From Bryopsis sp. KO-2023 (taxonomy: Eukaryota; Chlorophyta; Ulvophyceae; Bryopsidales; Bryopsidaceae): a DNA stretch of 64,000 nt. Shown here in pieces: positions 32,959-45,167 of the stretch; positions within the stretch are counted from its first letter, which is position 1; every line of letters starts with the position of its first letter. The position numbers and the translations under genes are program-made. The stretch spans positions 3,906,001 to 3,970,000 of the forward strand of contig BSYQ01000011.1 in assembly GCA_030272585.1 (NCBI GenBank). The letters are read 5' to 3'. Below the pieces are notes generated by a model that was not told the DNA's origin, did not search any database, and worked only from the letters and a program-made list of their open reading frames with translations.

Positions 32959-34911
32959 TTATTTCACTCGAGCTAAAACCTGGTTCCTTTTTCCCAAAGA
33001 GAACGCAACAGCCCCCCACAAACCAGACACCACCATACCCATCACAGCCACCCCTTGCGGCCCCAAACTGAACGAACCCTCTATCACTTGAAACGCACCG
33101 GCTCCTAGGGTATCCCCCACCCTCTGAACAATGGTGTCGATGCAAATTTTAGCTTTGTATTTTTCCTCGGTGGACACCACAGTGAACAGCCCCTCTCTGG
33201 CAGGCCTGGCAATCGCGTAAGTGATTACTTTTCGAGTGACCTCAGCCCCCATGATGGATTGGGGCACCGGGTTGATGAACACAGCCAGGAGGCCTAGACA
33301 AGCTAAAGTCGGGGTAGCCGCCAGCGACACCGGCATCCCAAAGAATTTTAGCAATCGCCCGGTCGTGGTCAATTGGATGCATGCGATTATGGAGCCAGAG
33401 TACATATTCATGGTGGCAAACCACACCGTCCTGGCATTCGAGGCCCCCAAATTGCTGGAAACAACCAAGGATCGCTCAAAGTAAAACAACGATGCCGTGC
33501 AGTAAGCCAGCATCAAGTAGACACACAGATGAACCAAATACGCTGACGAAAAAATCATGCCCAGCCCTTCCTTCAGGTGTTCGACCAGAGTCCGGGTTTC
33601 CCCGTGATTCGGCAATGCGTTGAGGGGCACCGTCCTTTGGATGGGCTCTACTGGGCGAACCCTTTGGGATGCCATTGCAGCTAGAGAAATCGCGCCAGCG
33701 GAAATGAGGATAAGAACGGCGGGGGGGTCCACATCATCCTTCTGCTGTGCTTGGCGTGATTTCGCAATGCATCTAGCTGTGAATGAACCCAGCAGCTGGC
33801 CGAGGGTCGCCCCTCCCCCAATGAAACCGTACAAACGAACGGCAGCATCCCTGGAGAACACATCGGCACATCTTGCCCACATGGCAGACATGGCCACCAG
33901 GTTTTGCACACCGATCCAGAGAAAAAAAGACGCCCTCAGGATCCGAGAAGACATCGACAGCCTGGCATCCCCCGATTTAACATCATGTTTCGCCTTTCCA
34001 TCGGCTCCCCCTCCGGTTTTCGCAATACCCTCCATATTTTTGTCAGACAGAGCTGACCCCGGGTCTAAATGCCCTCTTTCCACCCCTCGATCGGCAGATG
34101 TTGTTAAAATGTGCCCAGGCTGGACACCCAAGCTCCCACCATCCACATCTTGCATTCGATTTCCTCCATCGAATGCCGAACCGACGCTGGAACGAGGGTC
34201 AATCCCCATCCCAAGTGACGAGAATAGGTAAAGCACATAAAAAGCTCCCAATATGCATCCCATTGCTACATATAGCTGTTTGATGGCTGTTTCTCTGCTC
34301 ACCCCTGGCCTTGACAGCAGTTTAGATGTCGAGGGGGCAGCAAAGAGTGTGACAATCAAAGAAGCTAGGAAGAGCATCGGCAGCCATTGAGTTCCGAGGG
34401 AGACCCCAGCTTCATCACGTAATGGCACCAGCAAATAATAGGAAAATAGGATTAGAAAAAAGGAAGAAAACGCACCCCATAAGGTAGCCAGTTCGTCTGG
34501 CCTGACATCCACCACCGATTGAATCACCGAAAGAAACCTGGGGTGCGATATCGAAGGGAAAAGAAATGCATAATTATATCATCATTCGATCATGTTTTGG
34601 ATTCCTTTCAGCATGATATCCTATTACCATTTCTTAGGTTAAAAAAAAAAAACTGCAAAAAAAGATAGGAGGGTGATGAAGGTTCTGGTTTCTGCGATAC
34701 CTTGATTGGGAAAAAACAGAAAAAGAAAAAGGCTTGAAAGGATTGCTGAAGATGGGAGTGAATATTGAGAAATGATAAAGGGCACAAATGTTGTGCCAAA
34801 AACAACTCACTCTTTTTGCTAACATTCCCTCCCCCCCTGAATTCTCCCCTGTTGATTTTTTACATGATTTCGCGCAGCCCTGCCATACAAAGAGTCGCAC
34901 CTAGCGGACAT
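32959..34911 (-). CDS. TLC-type nucleotide-transporter-like multi-pass carrier
   Basis: The main exon is 34537-32959 (minus), an open frame rich in hydrophobic segments (about 11-12). Motifs: FSYYLLVPLRDEAGVSLGTQ and WLPMLFLASLIVTLFAAP near the start, WARCADVFSRDAAVRLYGFI in the middle. These are typical of the TLC ATP/ADP-transporter family (bacterial/plastid nucleotide carriers) and its MFS-like relatives in algae. No ATG lies at the start of this exon, and it is preceded by a good acceptor (GCACCCCAG). An 11-base first exon, 34911-34901 (Met-Ser-Ala-Arg...), fits in phase and gives 529 residues, but it is a guess. A ~70-residue hydrophilic Gly/Asp loop separates two membrane blocks. Substrate and compartment cannot be told from sequence. 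Confidence 0.7.
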
Positions 34912-36896
34912 CACGCTCTGCTCCTCCAAGTTCCTTTGCGACGATTATTGATCGGACGATAAAGCTCAGATTTTTCTACACCCCCCAATAATCCAGCGTG
35001 ACGTAGCGCAGCGTTACGATGTGTGTCGTCATCGATTTTGTTCTCCAGATTTGAAGAATCGGGGAAGGATGGGAGCCCAGTTATTTGCACTGAGCCGATT
35101 TCGCTCCACATACATCGATTTCGCCAGCTGAGGGGATCCATGGCGCACCCACCGGCGTTCTATGCAAAAGTTGCGGCGGGCAGTTTTCTGGTACACTTTT
35201 TTTTTTAAACGATCAATGAAATGCATGCATCCAGTTCCTGGCATTATCGATATGATGCCAGGAAGAGTAGATCCTGATTTGATGTCAGTTTTTCCACAGC
35301 TTGAAAGAAAAATATTTGGTCAATCGGGCCATCAAGGGCTATTCTTTCACTTTATTCTTGAAAGCCAATCCCCGAACGAACCTTGGATGGAGATTGTAGC
35401 ATTCGATTTTTTTTTCGGTTATCAAGGCATCTTGAGCTGCATTGATTTTTTTTTGCTGTGTTTGATGCTAGTTGGGCATGGGTATGGAGTACTTTATGAT
35501 CTCCACAGGCTTTTATGAAAAGTAAGTTGAATTTTGACATCAAAATCAGGGTATGCATGTTCAATTTTAGCTTTTCCTTCCTAGCGCTCTCATAAAAATT
35601 CCTGCTCATACTTGACAAAAAAGAGGTCTGCAGAAAATGGCACTGATTTTACTCAAAAACATTAAAAAGGTTGCCATGTGGATGGTGGGGGTGACTACGG
35701 GGTCATGAAAAATAAACAAGAAAATGAGGAATTTTTTGTCTGTGTGATTTACGATTTCGTTGCAGAGTGACGGCCATTGAGTCGGAGCGATTGAGCGAAG
35801 ATTGGGATGATCGAGAAAAAAGACACCAAGAATTTTGGTCGGAGGTGTCCCGACAAGCCAAAGAAAAACAAATCAATGTTCCCCCAGAAATCGAGAAAAA
35901 TTCGAAAGAAGGGACCTGACCTCAGTGTGATTGGTTGCAGAGGGGTAGAAGAAAAAGCTCTATTTTTTTCTTGAAACGTGTGTTTCTCGCTAGCACAGTG
36001 GAAAGCCATGGCATGGACCTTCCAGTTAGATGATTCCTTGACTGAAACGAACGATTTCTTTCTGAAGGATTGAGGAGGGGGTTGGGGAAGTTCTGTTTTC
36101 TCTGACCAGAAGAGAAGTGGTGGAGTGTGGATTTCTGTACACATGGGGGGACAAAGAATTGAAATTAGCAGTAGTGTAGGGGGACCCATGACAATTTCAT
36201 GTTCACTGAAGTCTGTTTCTATCAGGACACCCCTTTCAAACAACACAACAAGAAAGGATGCCACTGGCTGAGGAAGCGACACTACAAAAATTAGAATGTT
36301 CATCAAACGAGCAAACATCAGCGGATTCAGATGTGTAACGATTCTGAATTTGGATATGCTTGACATTCCCCTCGACGTTAATCTTCTATGGAAAAGCTGT
36401 TGATGAGCAAGCCCAACTTGTGCCATAACAAACCATAACAAGGGCTGTGGAGGAGTAGTTAAGTTGGAGCGGGAGCAATTCACATTTTCACATCCAGACC
36501 CTTGCCCACACGAAACCAATCATCACATTCAGACATCTCTTTTCACACGGTTTTCAACCCACCGAGTTTTTTTACTGATTGATGCCTTATGAGGCCGATG
36601 ACTTAAAATGGTTCCCTTTTGTCACAATCAAACACCACTTCAATAAGTTCTACACTGGGCACGCAATGTGTATTTTCATATTCGAATATTTGCCATATGA
36701 TCCAATCCGGACAATTTATTACCTCTCCAATAAAAATAACACACTTTTCCACCTCACCCACCGAAAAAAAGAAAAAAAACGTAGCCAAATACCACCCCCC
36801 ACTAACTCCTTTTGATTTTTTTTTCTTCTTTTTGTATATATATATATTTTGAACATCTCGTTGGCGCGGGGCTCAAAAGAATTTTTTTTTCCTGTT
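34912..36896. other. Spacer without supported gene
   Basis: 2.0 kb of AT-rich DNA. A 256-codon minus-strand frame (36,519-35,749) lacks motifs, splice logic and an obvious promoter and has a composition unlike neighbouring proteins, so I do not call it. Poly(T) runs near 35,199, 35,449 and 36,818. Confidence 0.5.
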
Positions 36897-39282
36897 CTAA
36901 CCGTAGAAAACTTTTCCAAGTTTTCGAGTCAAAACTTCGCCCTCCGTCGGCTCTTCCCCAAAAACTTTGCATGGTAACAATACATCGTCGATCATGTGGA
37001 CGAATCCAGAACATGTTGGTACATCGAAACTTTTGCTGATTTTGCCAGCACCACCCTCTCCCATGATTTTGAAGAACTTGAATGCATAAGGAAAAAATCG
37101 AAGGTCGGCTGGGGTGCCACAAGATGATTCCTCCAGGATAGTTGGGCTGGTTTTTGCCCAGTGAAGTTCAGTGACGTTGTACGCCTGGGGGAGGACGTGA
37201 TACGACAGAATCTCAGAGAGGAGCTCCTTATCCTCGTACAGGGCTTCCTTGGAAATGCCCAGAGTTTCAAGCAACCCTCCAAAAGCGGAGTCCGATGGAA
37301 CGAACAGAGTTTGAGATGCACCCTCCGCCTGGAGAGCATCCACCAACCCTGCCGCCTTCACGGCTGATATGATTTCCGAAGTGTCCTCCATCCCCTCAAG
37401 CGTTTCGACAACAGTTTGGCACTTGACTGAAACACGAGAAAAAAGCACACCATTAATTCCTTCTGCCCAAAACCCCAGTGACAGTGGCTCATCGAATAGA
37501 ACCCTCCCCCACCCCCCTGCCCACTCAGAAGTAATTTCTGCAACAACGCTTCTGCCTGCACATCCGGTGAAGGGTGCTGTGTTCGGGTTGGTGTCAGAAT
37601 TAGTTTTTCTTGAAGTGTACCTTCGTTTTTTGTGTCGTTTATTACATCAGGGATCTGCTCCTTGGCAGGCTCCTGTGTTTGGGTTACTTCTTTTTTGTCA
37701 GTTGCAACTTTGTCAGATTGTGTAGCTTTCTGCACTTCTATCTCCTGAGGTGCAGAAGCCTCCTTGTCATCACCATCCTCCAAATCCTCTCCATCACCTT
37801 GATCGAAAGACCTTCCACAAGTAAGCGCAACATTTTGGGATTAGGAAAGACGAGCCCATGTCACACACAGAACTCGGGGAAACCAAATGTTGAAAAATGT
37901 AGCTACCCTGTTTTGCGCCATCTCACCTTCACTTGGCTCCGCCTGTTCAACAACTGGGGCCTGGTCGTTTGAAAGCACAACTGGGGCTGACACTGGAGAC
38001 TCTTCAGCCTGAGTACATCAGTTCCAGATTCTTTCAGTTAGTGTCCCTTGATGTTTTAGTTTACGAGATGTCAGTGGTGTTGAATTGAGGTAGAGGGGGG
38101 AAGAGTAGAATTACCTCAATGACAATGTCGTCTGCGTAGTCCTCGCATGAAAGCAACACAGTGTCGATCACGTGGATGACTGTGGAGCATGCCATGATAT
38201 CAGCTTTGACAACTGTACCAAGGGACTCCCCAGTCGACACAGCAACTCCATCATCGGTGCCCTGTCAGGAAAAAAAGAACATAAATGCAGAATATTGATT
38301 TGGTTCATTTATGAAACTCCATTTCTTGGGATAAGAGCATGCAGCCACCAGCATCTGGAACATTGGCTCAATACTGCATTCTTTGATGTATCATTTTTGG
38401 TTTTGTACCATGAAAGGGAAAATCATGACTTGTTTTCAGCTGACTGTCATCTGAACTGAAAATCCGACACTTGGCCTTGAGATTTGCCAGAAGCAAGTCC
38501 CAACTTCAAAATAAGGACACTATCTCTCACAGTCTGGGCGCCAAGCTGTCTCCATACCTCTGTTTGGACCTTGCATCCTTCTTCACCAAGAAGGTTCAGA
38601 AACGTGCCCCCCTTCTTCAGTGCCTTGGCAGAATAAGGCTTAGGAAGTACATGCAAAAGCAGGATCTCCTCCAAAAGCGCTTTGTCTTTCTTGAGCTCGC
38701 CAAACATCATACCGAGATCTTCGAGGGCAGCCTCAAAGGCGTCGTCAGTTGGCGCAAAGATCGTCAAGCCTTTCTCTGCACTGTTCACGGTGTCTACCAG
38801 ACCAGCGGCCTTCAAAGCCTTCGCGACAATCGATAGGTTGTCCGCTTCAGAGAGGACCTCGGAGACTGTACTGCACTTCTTCGAAGCCTTCTTCTTCTTC
38901 AGCACCTTGTCCATCATCTTTTTCAGCTTCGTTTTCACACTCGCTGGTTTCCCGGCCTTGGCTTCCCCATTCTTTGCCACAGGAGCACTGCCCTCCTCCA
39001 CGATGTTTTCTGAGGCCTCACCCCCTTGGGCAACAGCACTTCCTGCGAAAAGAGAAAACTATCGTCACAAACGTGCCTAACCATCCCGCGGCAAGCATAT
39101 TCCAGTCATAATTGGGCTCGTGCTCCTTGCCGTGTGCTGCGTTGGCAGTTTCAGCAAGCAACAAGGTAGGACACCAAGCCACGAGTTGGACGCAAGCTCT
39201 TGCCCCTCAAGGAGGAGTGCGTTAAAGGTCACTCACCCAAAAATAAGAGAAGTAAAAACGCTGCGCAAGTTCCGCGACCCAT
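36897..39282 (-). CDS. Secreted protein with two fasciclin (FAS1) domains, 6 exons
   Basis: Exons (minus): 39282-39237, 39042-38558, 38261-38115, 38008-37927, 37797-37525, 37426-36897; phases close, 520 residues. Exon 1 gives a signal peptide core, MGRGTCAAFLLLLFLG. A Lys-rich segment (KTKLKKMMDKVLKKKK) precedes FAS1 domain 1 (about residues 65-225), with H1-like LTIFAPTDDAFEAAL, LLHVLPKPY, and H2-like MACSTVIHVIDTVLLSC. An acidic Glu/Asp/Gln linker encoded by exons 4-5 follows. Domain 2 (about 345-515) has TLFVPSDSAFGGLL, LSYHVLPQAY and CSGFVHMIDDVLLPC. FAS1 domains mediate adhesion in extracellular matrix or on cell surfaces. No C-terminal anchor is seen. Both domains keep the YHVLP and h-x-IDxVLLPC landmarks. 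Confidence 0.85.
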
Positions 39283-40982
39283 ATTGATACTGAACCTCGG
39301 AGTGGGGGTGATCGGAGGTGGCGGATAGTTTTCCCTCAGGGCTCAGGTTAGGTCAATGATATGGGGGCCTGAGGGCGCCCTACGACGATTACTATGGGAG
39401 AGCGAAGTCGGCTGACAGGTACCAAACCATGTCATAACAGGAGGTCGTGCGTGATTCGCGGGGAAAACTGCAGCAGAAGTTCAGAGGGATGTGAGAATTC
39501 GAGATGGCGAAAAAACGTATCATCGGACGAAAGTGTCCCCCGCGGCAGCAGCTCGCATCTGTCGTTCCATTCGCAATGAACAGAATGAGGTGGTGGATCG
39601 ATGCCATGCAAGTCCACCTTGAGAGCCTGCAATTCTTACGTCAGGTTTTCGAGCGCACACCAGTTGTGCAGAATGGAGGGTGGGGGACGGGGGAGGTGTT
39701 GTGTGTTTCAGATGTAGAAGCAACACTAGCACCACAAGGAACTCTCGATATAACCGACTCTTGACTGACTCTTGACGGGCTCTTGATTGGCATCTATCGA
39801 CAGTGAGTTCTCGCAGGTTCAAAGCTTTCATCCATATGAAAAGTCATAAACTTCACAGTGCGCCTCTGCTGGATCCGGACATGAACCAACGCATGACTTG
39901 TACAAAGCGTTGAAAACGCCACACTCTGGAAAACAACAAAAATGTCTACGACGCCGAATCAACAAAACAGACAAAGATCCTGAAACTATTGTGAGAACAA
40001 TGGAGCATTTCCTCCTCGTCGAAATACACAAGTTTTGAACCTCAGTGCTCCTTCAGATTACAAGAGCAGGAAAACATCCTGGAATAACAACCTTTCACAG
40101 ATCAGTTGCTAGGCAAAACTCAACCCTGAACTTGCCCTCTGTATTGAAAGCATTGGCGCAGGTCAGAGGACTCTTTCCAATTCACTCCAACGAAAAATCC
40201 TTCGAACTTGATGGAATAAAACTTCCTGAAACATGCTCAGACGAGTATGAGATCCCTACTCTCTGCTTACGGTTCTGCGGTCTAATCAGCAATCAACAAA
40301 AGATGATGTCTGGGGTTGTAGTTGTCTTGGGTTCATCCACAAGAAAGCCCAACCTGCATACTCTATCCACATGTGCTCTCTTGGTTGTTTGGACCGTTGT
40401 CTTCGTTCCTTATATTGAATATAGAACGATTGTGGGCACTCTGTTCAGCTTTCTTCCAGAGAGAAATCAGTGTGGAATAGACTTTTTATTTTATTTCTAT
40501 TGCATCTCCAAGACCCTCCTCTGCCATTTTTTTCTGAGCGTTGAATTAAATTTTCAGTTTCTCCAAGGCGCGACAAGTGTCTGCCGTATTCAGGACAAAT
40601 TAACAGAATAGCGATATTTAGTGACAAGGGTGGGCGAACCACAGACAGGGTGGGTGGGCAGACTCCGTTTACGATGCCCCTGACAAACGTCTGGAGCAGG
40701 GTTACGTGTATTTTATATCATGACAAGCTGATTCGTTTTTTGGTCACGTAGAGCACAGGCGTACAACTGCACTGCCATTCACGATGTTGTACAGGAAATT
40801 GTACTGTTGTAGATCCTCAAGGCCGAAAACCATAACAATGGATCCGTTGTGGCGATGATGTCTGACCGTCAGGACACCCCCCGCTCAATAAAACAGCCCA
40901 GCTTGTTGTCCTCATCGGTTCAAAACCCCTCTCGAAAACTCCTGACTACCCAACAGTTTATCGTTCAATAGTTTTCGTCGAG
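39283..40982. promoter_or_regulatory. Divergent intergenic region, fasciclin / Cys-rich gene
   Basis: 1.7 kb between two genes for secreted proteins that start away from each other, so it probably holds both promoters. No clear TATA box or repeat. Open frames at 39,394-40,611 are short, overlapping and unrecognised. Confidence 0.4.
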
Positions 40983-43172
40983 ATGATGAAGTGCGTTGCC
41001 GCAGCTGTCCTCCTGGCCCTTGTGGGTTTCGCCTCCGCCGATGTCGGTAAGAGAAAAGGTTTCTCACGCTGCAGGTGTATTCGTGTACCCCGCTGTCTAT
41101 GTGGGAGCTCCCTTATCCGGGAGTTAAAACCGTGCATATCATTGCTGGTCTTGTCAAAGTTTGAACAACCATCACACGTTTAGACGCCCGGTACTCGGTT
41201 GTGATCGCTGCGAGAGAAGTTCATCAACCTGTTGATAGGTCTCGACGCGCAGCTGTCTTGAAGTTTTCGTGTCGAGACTTGTTCTTTTTACCTGCTGTTA
41301 GTCGGAAGCAGCAAGGATATTTTCTGTTTTTTTTTTCTGATTTTTCTGATTTGTACCTCTCTCAGGTGGTCGCAGGAGCTTGTCAACTGGTGAGTTTGTC
41401 ATCTCCGGTTGTTTATTCAGCAGATTCTTTATGATAAACGTAATTGGAGCCCTGACAACGAAATATCTTTATTGTAGCTCGACCGATCGTACCAGCTGAT
41501 TGCGGAGAACCAGGCTGGTTTTGCTGCAAGGCCCCACGATCTCCTTGTGCCGTTCCTGGTTTCACATGCGCTAAGGCCATCGACGGAGCCAAGTAAGTGT
41601 TCGCTCTCGGTGACTGAAGGTACTTCTAAACCTCCTACAATTACTAAACCTTATTCGTTACTCTTTGACAGGAAATGCTTGAGGTGTGGTATTGCTGGAA
41701 AACCATGCTGTGATGGCAAGAAGTGCGACAGTGGATTGACATGCAAGGGTGGAATGAAGAAGACGTAAGTTTGTTTGCCAAACAGTGGCTTGATGTTGAT
41801 GCAATTTTATTGTGAACATGTTCAATGACAAACTTGGTTGCCTTGCACAGGTGTCAGCCATCAACCCCTCCTGCCGCCACCCCCACCCCTCCTGCCGCCA
41901 CCCCTACTCCTCCTGCCGCCACCCCTACCCCTCCTGCCGCCACCCCTACCCCTCCCACTGCCACCCCTACCCCTCCCACTGCCACCCCTACTCCTCCCAC
42001 CGCCACCCCAACCCCTCCTGCCGCCACCCCTACCCCTCCTGCCGCCACCCCTACCCCTCCCACCGCCACCCCTACCCCTCCCACCGCCACCCCAACTCCT
42101 CCTGCCGCCACCCCAACTCCTCCCACCGCCACCCCAACCCCTCCTGCCGCCACCCCTACCCCTCCTGCCGCCACCCCTACCCCTCCTGCCGCCACCCCTA
42201 CCCCTCCTGCCGCCACCCCTACCCCTCCTGCCGCCACCCCTACCCCTCCTGCCGCCACCCCTACCCCTCCTGCCGCCACCCCTACCCCTCCTGCCGCCAC
42301 CCCTACCCCCCCTGCCGCCACCCCAACTCCTCCCACTGCCACCCCAACTCCTCCCACTGCCACCCCAACTCCTCCCACCGCCACCCCTACCCCTCCCACC
42401 TCCGTCCCTGGAACTCCTCCCGCCACCGTCCCTGGAACTCCTCCCACCACCGTCCCTGGAACTCCTCCCGCCACCGTCCCTGGAACTCCTCCAGCCACCG
42501 TCCCTGGAACCCCACCAGTAACTATCCCAGGAACTGGTGTTTCCGGAACCGGCTTGTCTGGACTGCCAGTTAATGGCGTTCCCACCCTTGCCCCTGGATT
42601 CAACTTCAACACTCTTCCAGGAATTGTTAAGGGTACTGGTACTGCCAACTTGGCTGCTGGAGGTACCACGAACAATGGCAATGTTGATATCACTGGAGCA
42701 ACCGGCACCTTCAGTACCAAGACACCTGGACTGGCCACTGGTGGAGCTGTTGGATCTCTTGGCATCTCAGGATCTGGTCCAACTATTGCAGTTAATGGTG
42801 CCAACACCCGAGCTGTTGCTGACTTGTTTAACGGTAAGATCTCTGATCACGTCAATCATAGCAGTTTTTTTAAATTGAAATTCTGATCACTATTAGTATG
42901 GAGGTCAATATGTAATGGAATCTAAAAGACACATTGCTAAGATTGGGCTATTTTGTGGTGATTATGCAGGCAACCAGAACATTGCTGATGGATCGATTCA
43001 GGGAAGTGTCAATGGTGATGGAACCCAGACGACTGGACAAACTGATGTTTTCAGCAACAGTCAGGTTGGAGCCAACTTCGCAACCAACTTGAATGCTGGT
43101 AGCAACAAGGTCTTCTCGACTGGCCAAGGTTCTGCAACGCTCGAGGCATCCTCCTTTTCTGTGGATCCTTAG
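40983..43172 (+). CDS. Secreted Cys-rich / Pro-rich surface protein, 5-6 exons
   Basis: Exons 40983-41046, 41478-41592, 41672-41764, 41851-42833 and 42970-43172 close in phase to 485 residues. Exon 1 is a signal peptide (MKCVAAAVLLALVGFASA). Exons 2 and 3 each encode a small Cys module: DCGEPGWFCCKAP..CAVPGFTC and CLRCGIAGKPC followed by CDGKKCDSGLTC, with spacing like disulphide-knot peptides. Exon 4 encodes ~25 tandem TPPAATP heptads, then VPGTPPAT octads, then a Gly/Thr/Asn-rich tail. The Pro-rich part is probably a glycosylated stalk, as in hydroxyproline-rich wall proteins. A 24-nt exon (41366-41389) with good splice sites could be included without frame change. AATAAA at 43214 follows the stop. 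Family unknown; the Cys modules alone do not imply a toxin. Confidence 0.78.
41860..42405 (+). repeat. 21-bp coding minisatellite (TPPAATP)n
   Basis: About 25 tandem 21-bp units of the form ACCCCTCCTGCCGCCACCCC with a closing T or A, encoding Thr-Pro-Pro-Ala-Ala/Thr-Ala-Thr-Pro heptads. Followed at about 42,405-42,510 by a 24-bp unit encoding VPGTPPAT. Copy number is likely variable between strains. Confidence 0.9.
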
Positions 43173-44979
43173 ATCCTTAATGGCATTTTCGACGAAAATT
43201 TTTTTGAACGAAGAATAAATGTGATGAAAATCACATGACAATCCTCCAAATCATTCAGTGGATAAACTTGCAATAAATGCAAGAGAAATAAAATATGGAA
43301 ATAAAGGAAGTGGCTTCGTTAGTGAGGGGTCTGTTCAGAACCTTGCGATCAGTCACAATACAGAGAAAAGAAAGAATGGTTTTTTTATATATATTTGGAG
43401 AATTGGGCAGTGATTGTTTGAGGTAGTCAGATTTCCTCTCAGAGGAAAATAATAGAATTGGCAGAATTTTTGTCACGAAATGTATTCGAGAAACAATGGT
43501 GATTTGTAAAGAATTTTTTCTTTCAGTCAATTTCTCAGCCTTGCCTTCTGACGTTAAAATTTGACATCTGCTAATTGCAACAATACAGGTTAAAAGTTTA
43601 CAGGTTACAAGTGAATGTTTAGGAAAAGAAAATAGTAATTTGATATGTTTTGTATGTTTTTTTCAATTTCCTGGCCAATGTCAAAAACTGGTCAAGAAGT
43701 AGTAAACGATAAACATAAGAATGAAAAGTATCAATGTTTTTATGGGGTGTTTTATGGCAACCCTTTTTATTAGCTGTCAATTTTTTTTCTTTTTTGGGCA
43801 TTTCTATTTCACCTCTCTTCTCTATACTGCCATGTTTTATCAGTCTTTCTTAGCGAGATCAAACCAAAAATGACTGTTAAGTTGTCACATTCCTCTGTCT
43901 TTGACTTGCACATGAGTTATTGTTAAAGCTTGAGTTGATTGATAAAGTTTTGAACTTTGTATTTTCTCCTCTGAAAATTATTTTTCAGCATTGTTTTAAA
44001 ACGTTGGTTTCTTAATTTATTCAGATGACTTTAAAAAAATGTTGCATTTATGTTGCACCAAAAAAATTGAAACGAGACTCAAAAGAGTGAATTGTCAAGT
44101 TCATTACAAATATACAAAAACGTTCTTTGAAAACATTTATACTGATAGCTGTCATGTAGGGCAAAATTTGTATTTTGGTTGAAACTGTTCTTTCTGATTC
44201 GCCATTGAAGATGGATAAGACTCATTAATTATTCTAAACACGAAAATGATGAATGGAAGAAAGTGGAACAGGCAAACTATTAAATCCAAGAGCAAAAAAT
44301 AAAAAGTTTTTTTTTCGAGAAAGAGGTAGTAAACAGCAATCACACCAACATATTGCCTCTAGCCTGCCTGCCAATCCTGGGAAAAAAAGTTTCTATTCAC
44401 GCCCTGCCTCTAATTGACATATTTACAACCTGGGTCAAAATCGTTCACCTTGCAATCCCAATAGTCAACCCCATCCTTCCCAAACAAAACAGAAAAAAAA
44501 CCCGAAAAAAACGATGATACCTGATGTATAAGAGCTCTTTTTTTCCTTCCCTTTTTTTTCTATTTTCTTTAGACAATGAAGGACTCCGCACTTTCATTCA
44601 GAGGAAAAACTCTTTGAAAATCAGCGCAAACCAATACGTCATTTTGTTGCTTTTTTCCCCCCCTTTTCTCTTTTGTTCGTCTCGTTGAATTTTATTCATT
44701 CCTGTGTGAGATTCATACCAAACAAATCCAGTAAAAAAAGGTATCTTTGTTTCTCCACCCCCCTTCTCTTCCCCACCCCAACTTCTGTTATCAATTAAAA
44801 TCTTGTATGATAAATGCTACACCAACCAAAAATGATCGCCTCGATTATCTGTTCTTTACATCTGTAAAATTTGTGTAGTTCCTTCTTTTTTTTCTATAGA
44901 GAAATATTCCTTTCAGGGCAACCCCCCCTCCCCACCCCCAATTTTTCCTTTGCAGTTGGAAAATTGCCTCGTCATTTGT
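43173..44979. other. AT-rich convergent 3' spacer
   Basis: Between the stop codons of the convergent Cys-rich protein and kinase genes. AT-rich, no exon recognised, C runs near 44,656 and 44,922. Confidence 0.6.
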
Positions 44980-45136
44980 TCACTGACTGGGGCCAGATTC
45001 CACTTTAGGGATTGCTTTTATATTGTAGCTGTCTTCCACGGATCCCTCCTCATCGGATGGGGCAAAATCACTCTGGTTGAATCCACCCATCCCCATGCGA
45101 TTCATCGCTTGTATAGCCTACAAAAAATTCAAAAAA

Positions 45137-45167
<31 letters not shown>

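Noticed and set aside
35749-36519. 256-codon minus-strand open frame
   Set aside because: No recognisable motif, no exon context, mixed hydrophobic/Phe-rich composition as expected from AT-rich spacer.
40045-40611. 188-codon plus-strand open frame between the fasciclin and Cys-rich genes
   Set aside because: No motif, no promoter or splice context, lies in a divergent promoter region.
41812-42573. Frames reading SCRHPYP or LLPPPLP repeats, and the minus-strand GVGVAAG repeats
   Set aside because: Alternative readings of the 21-bp minisatellite; only the TPPAATP frame joins the Cys-rich exons and signal peptide in phase.
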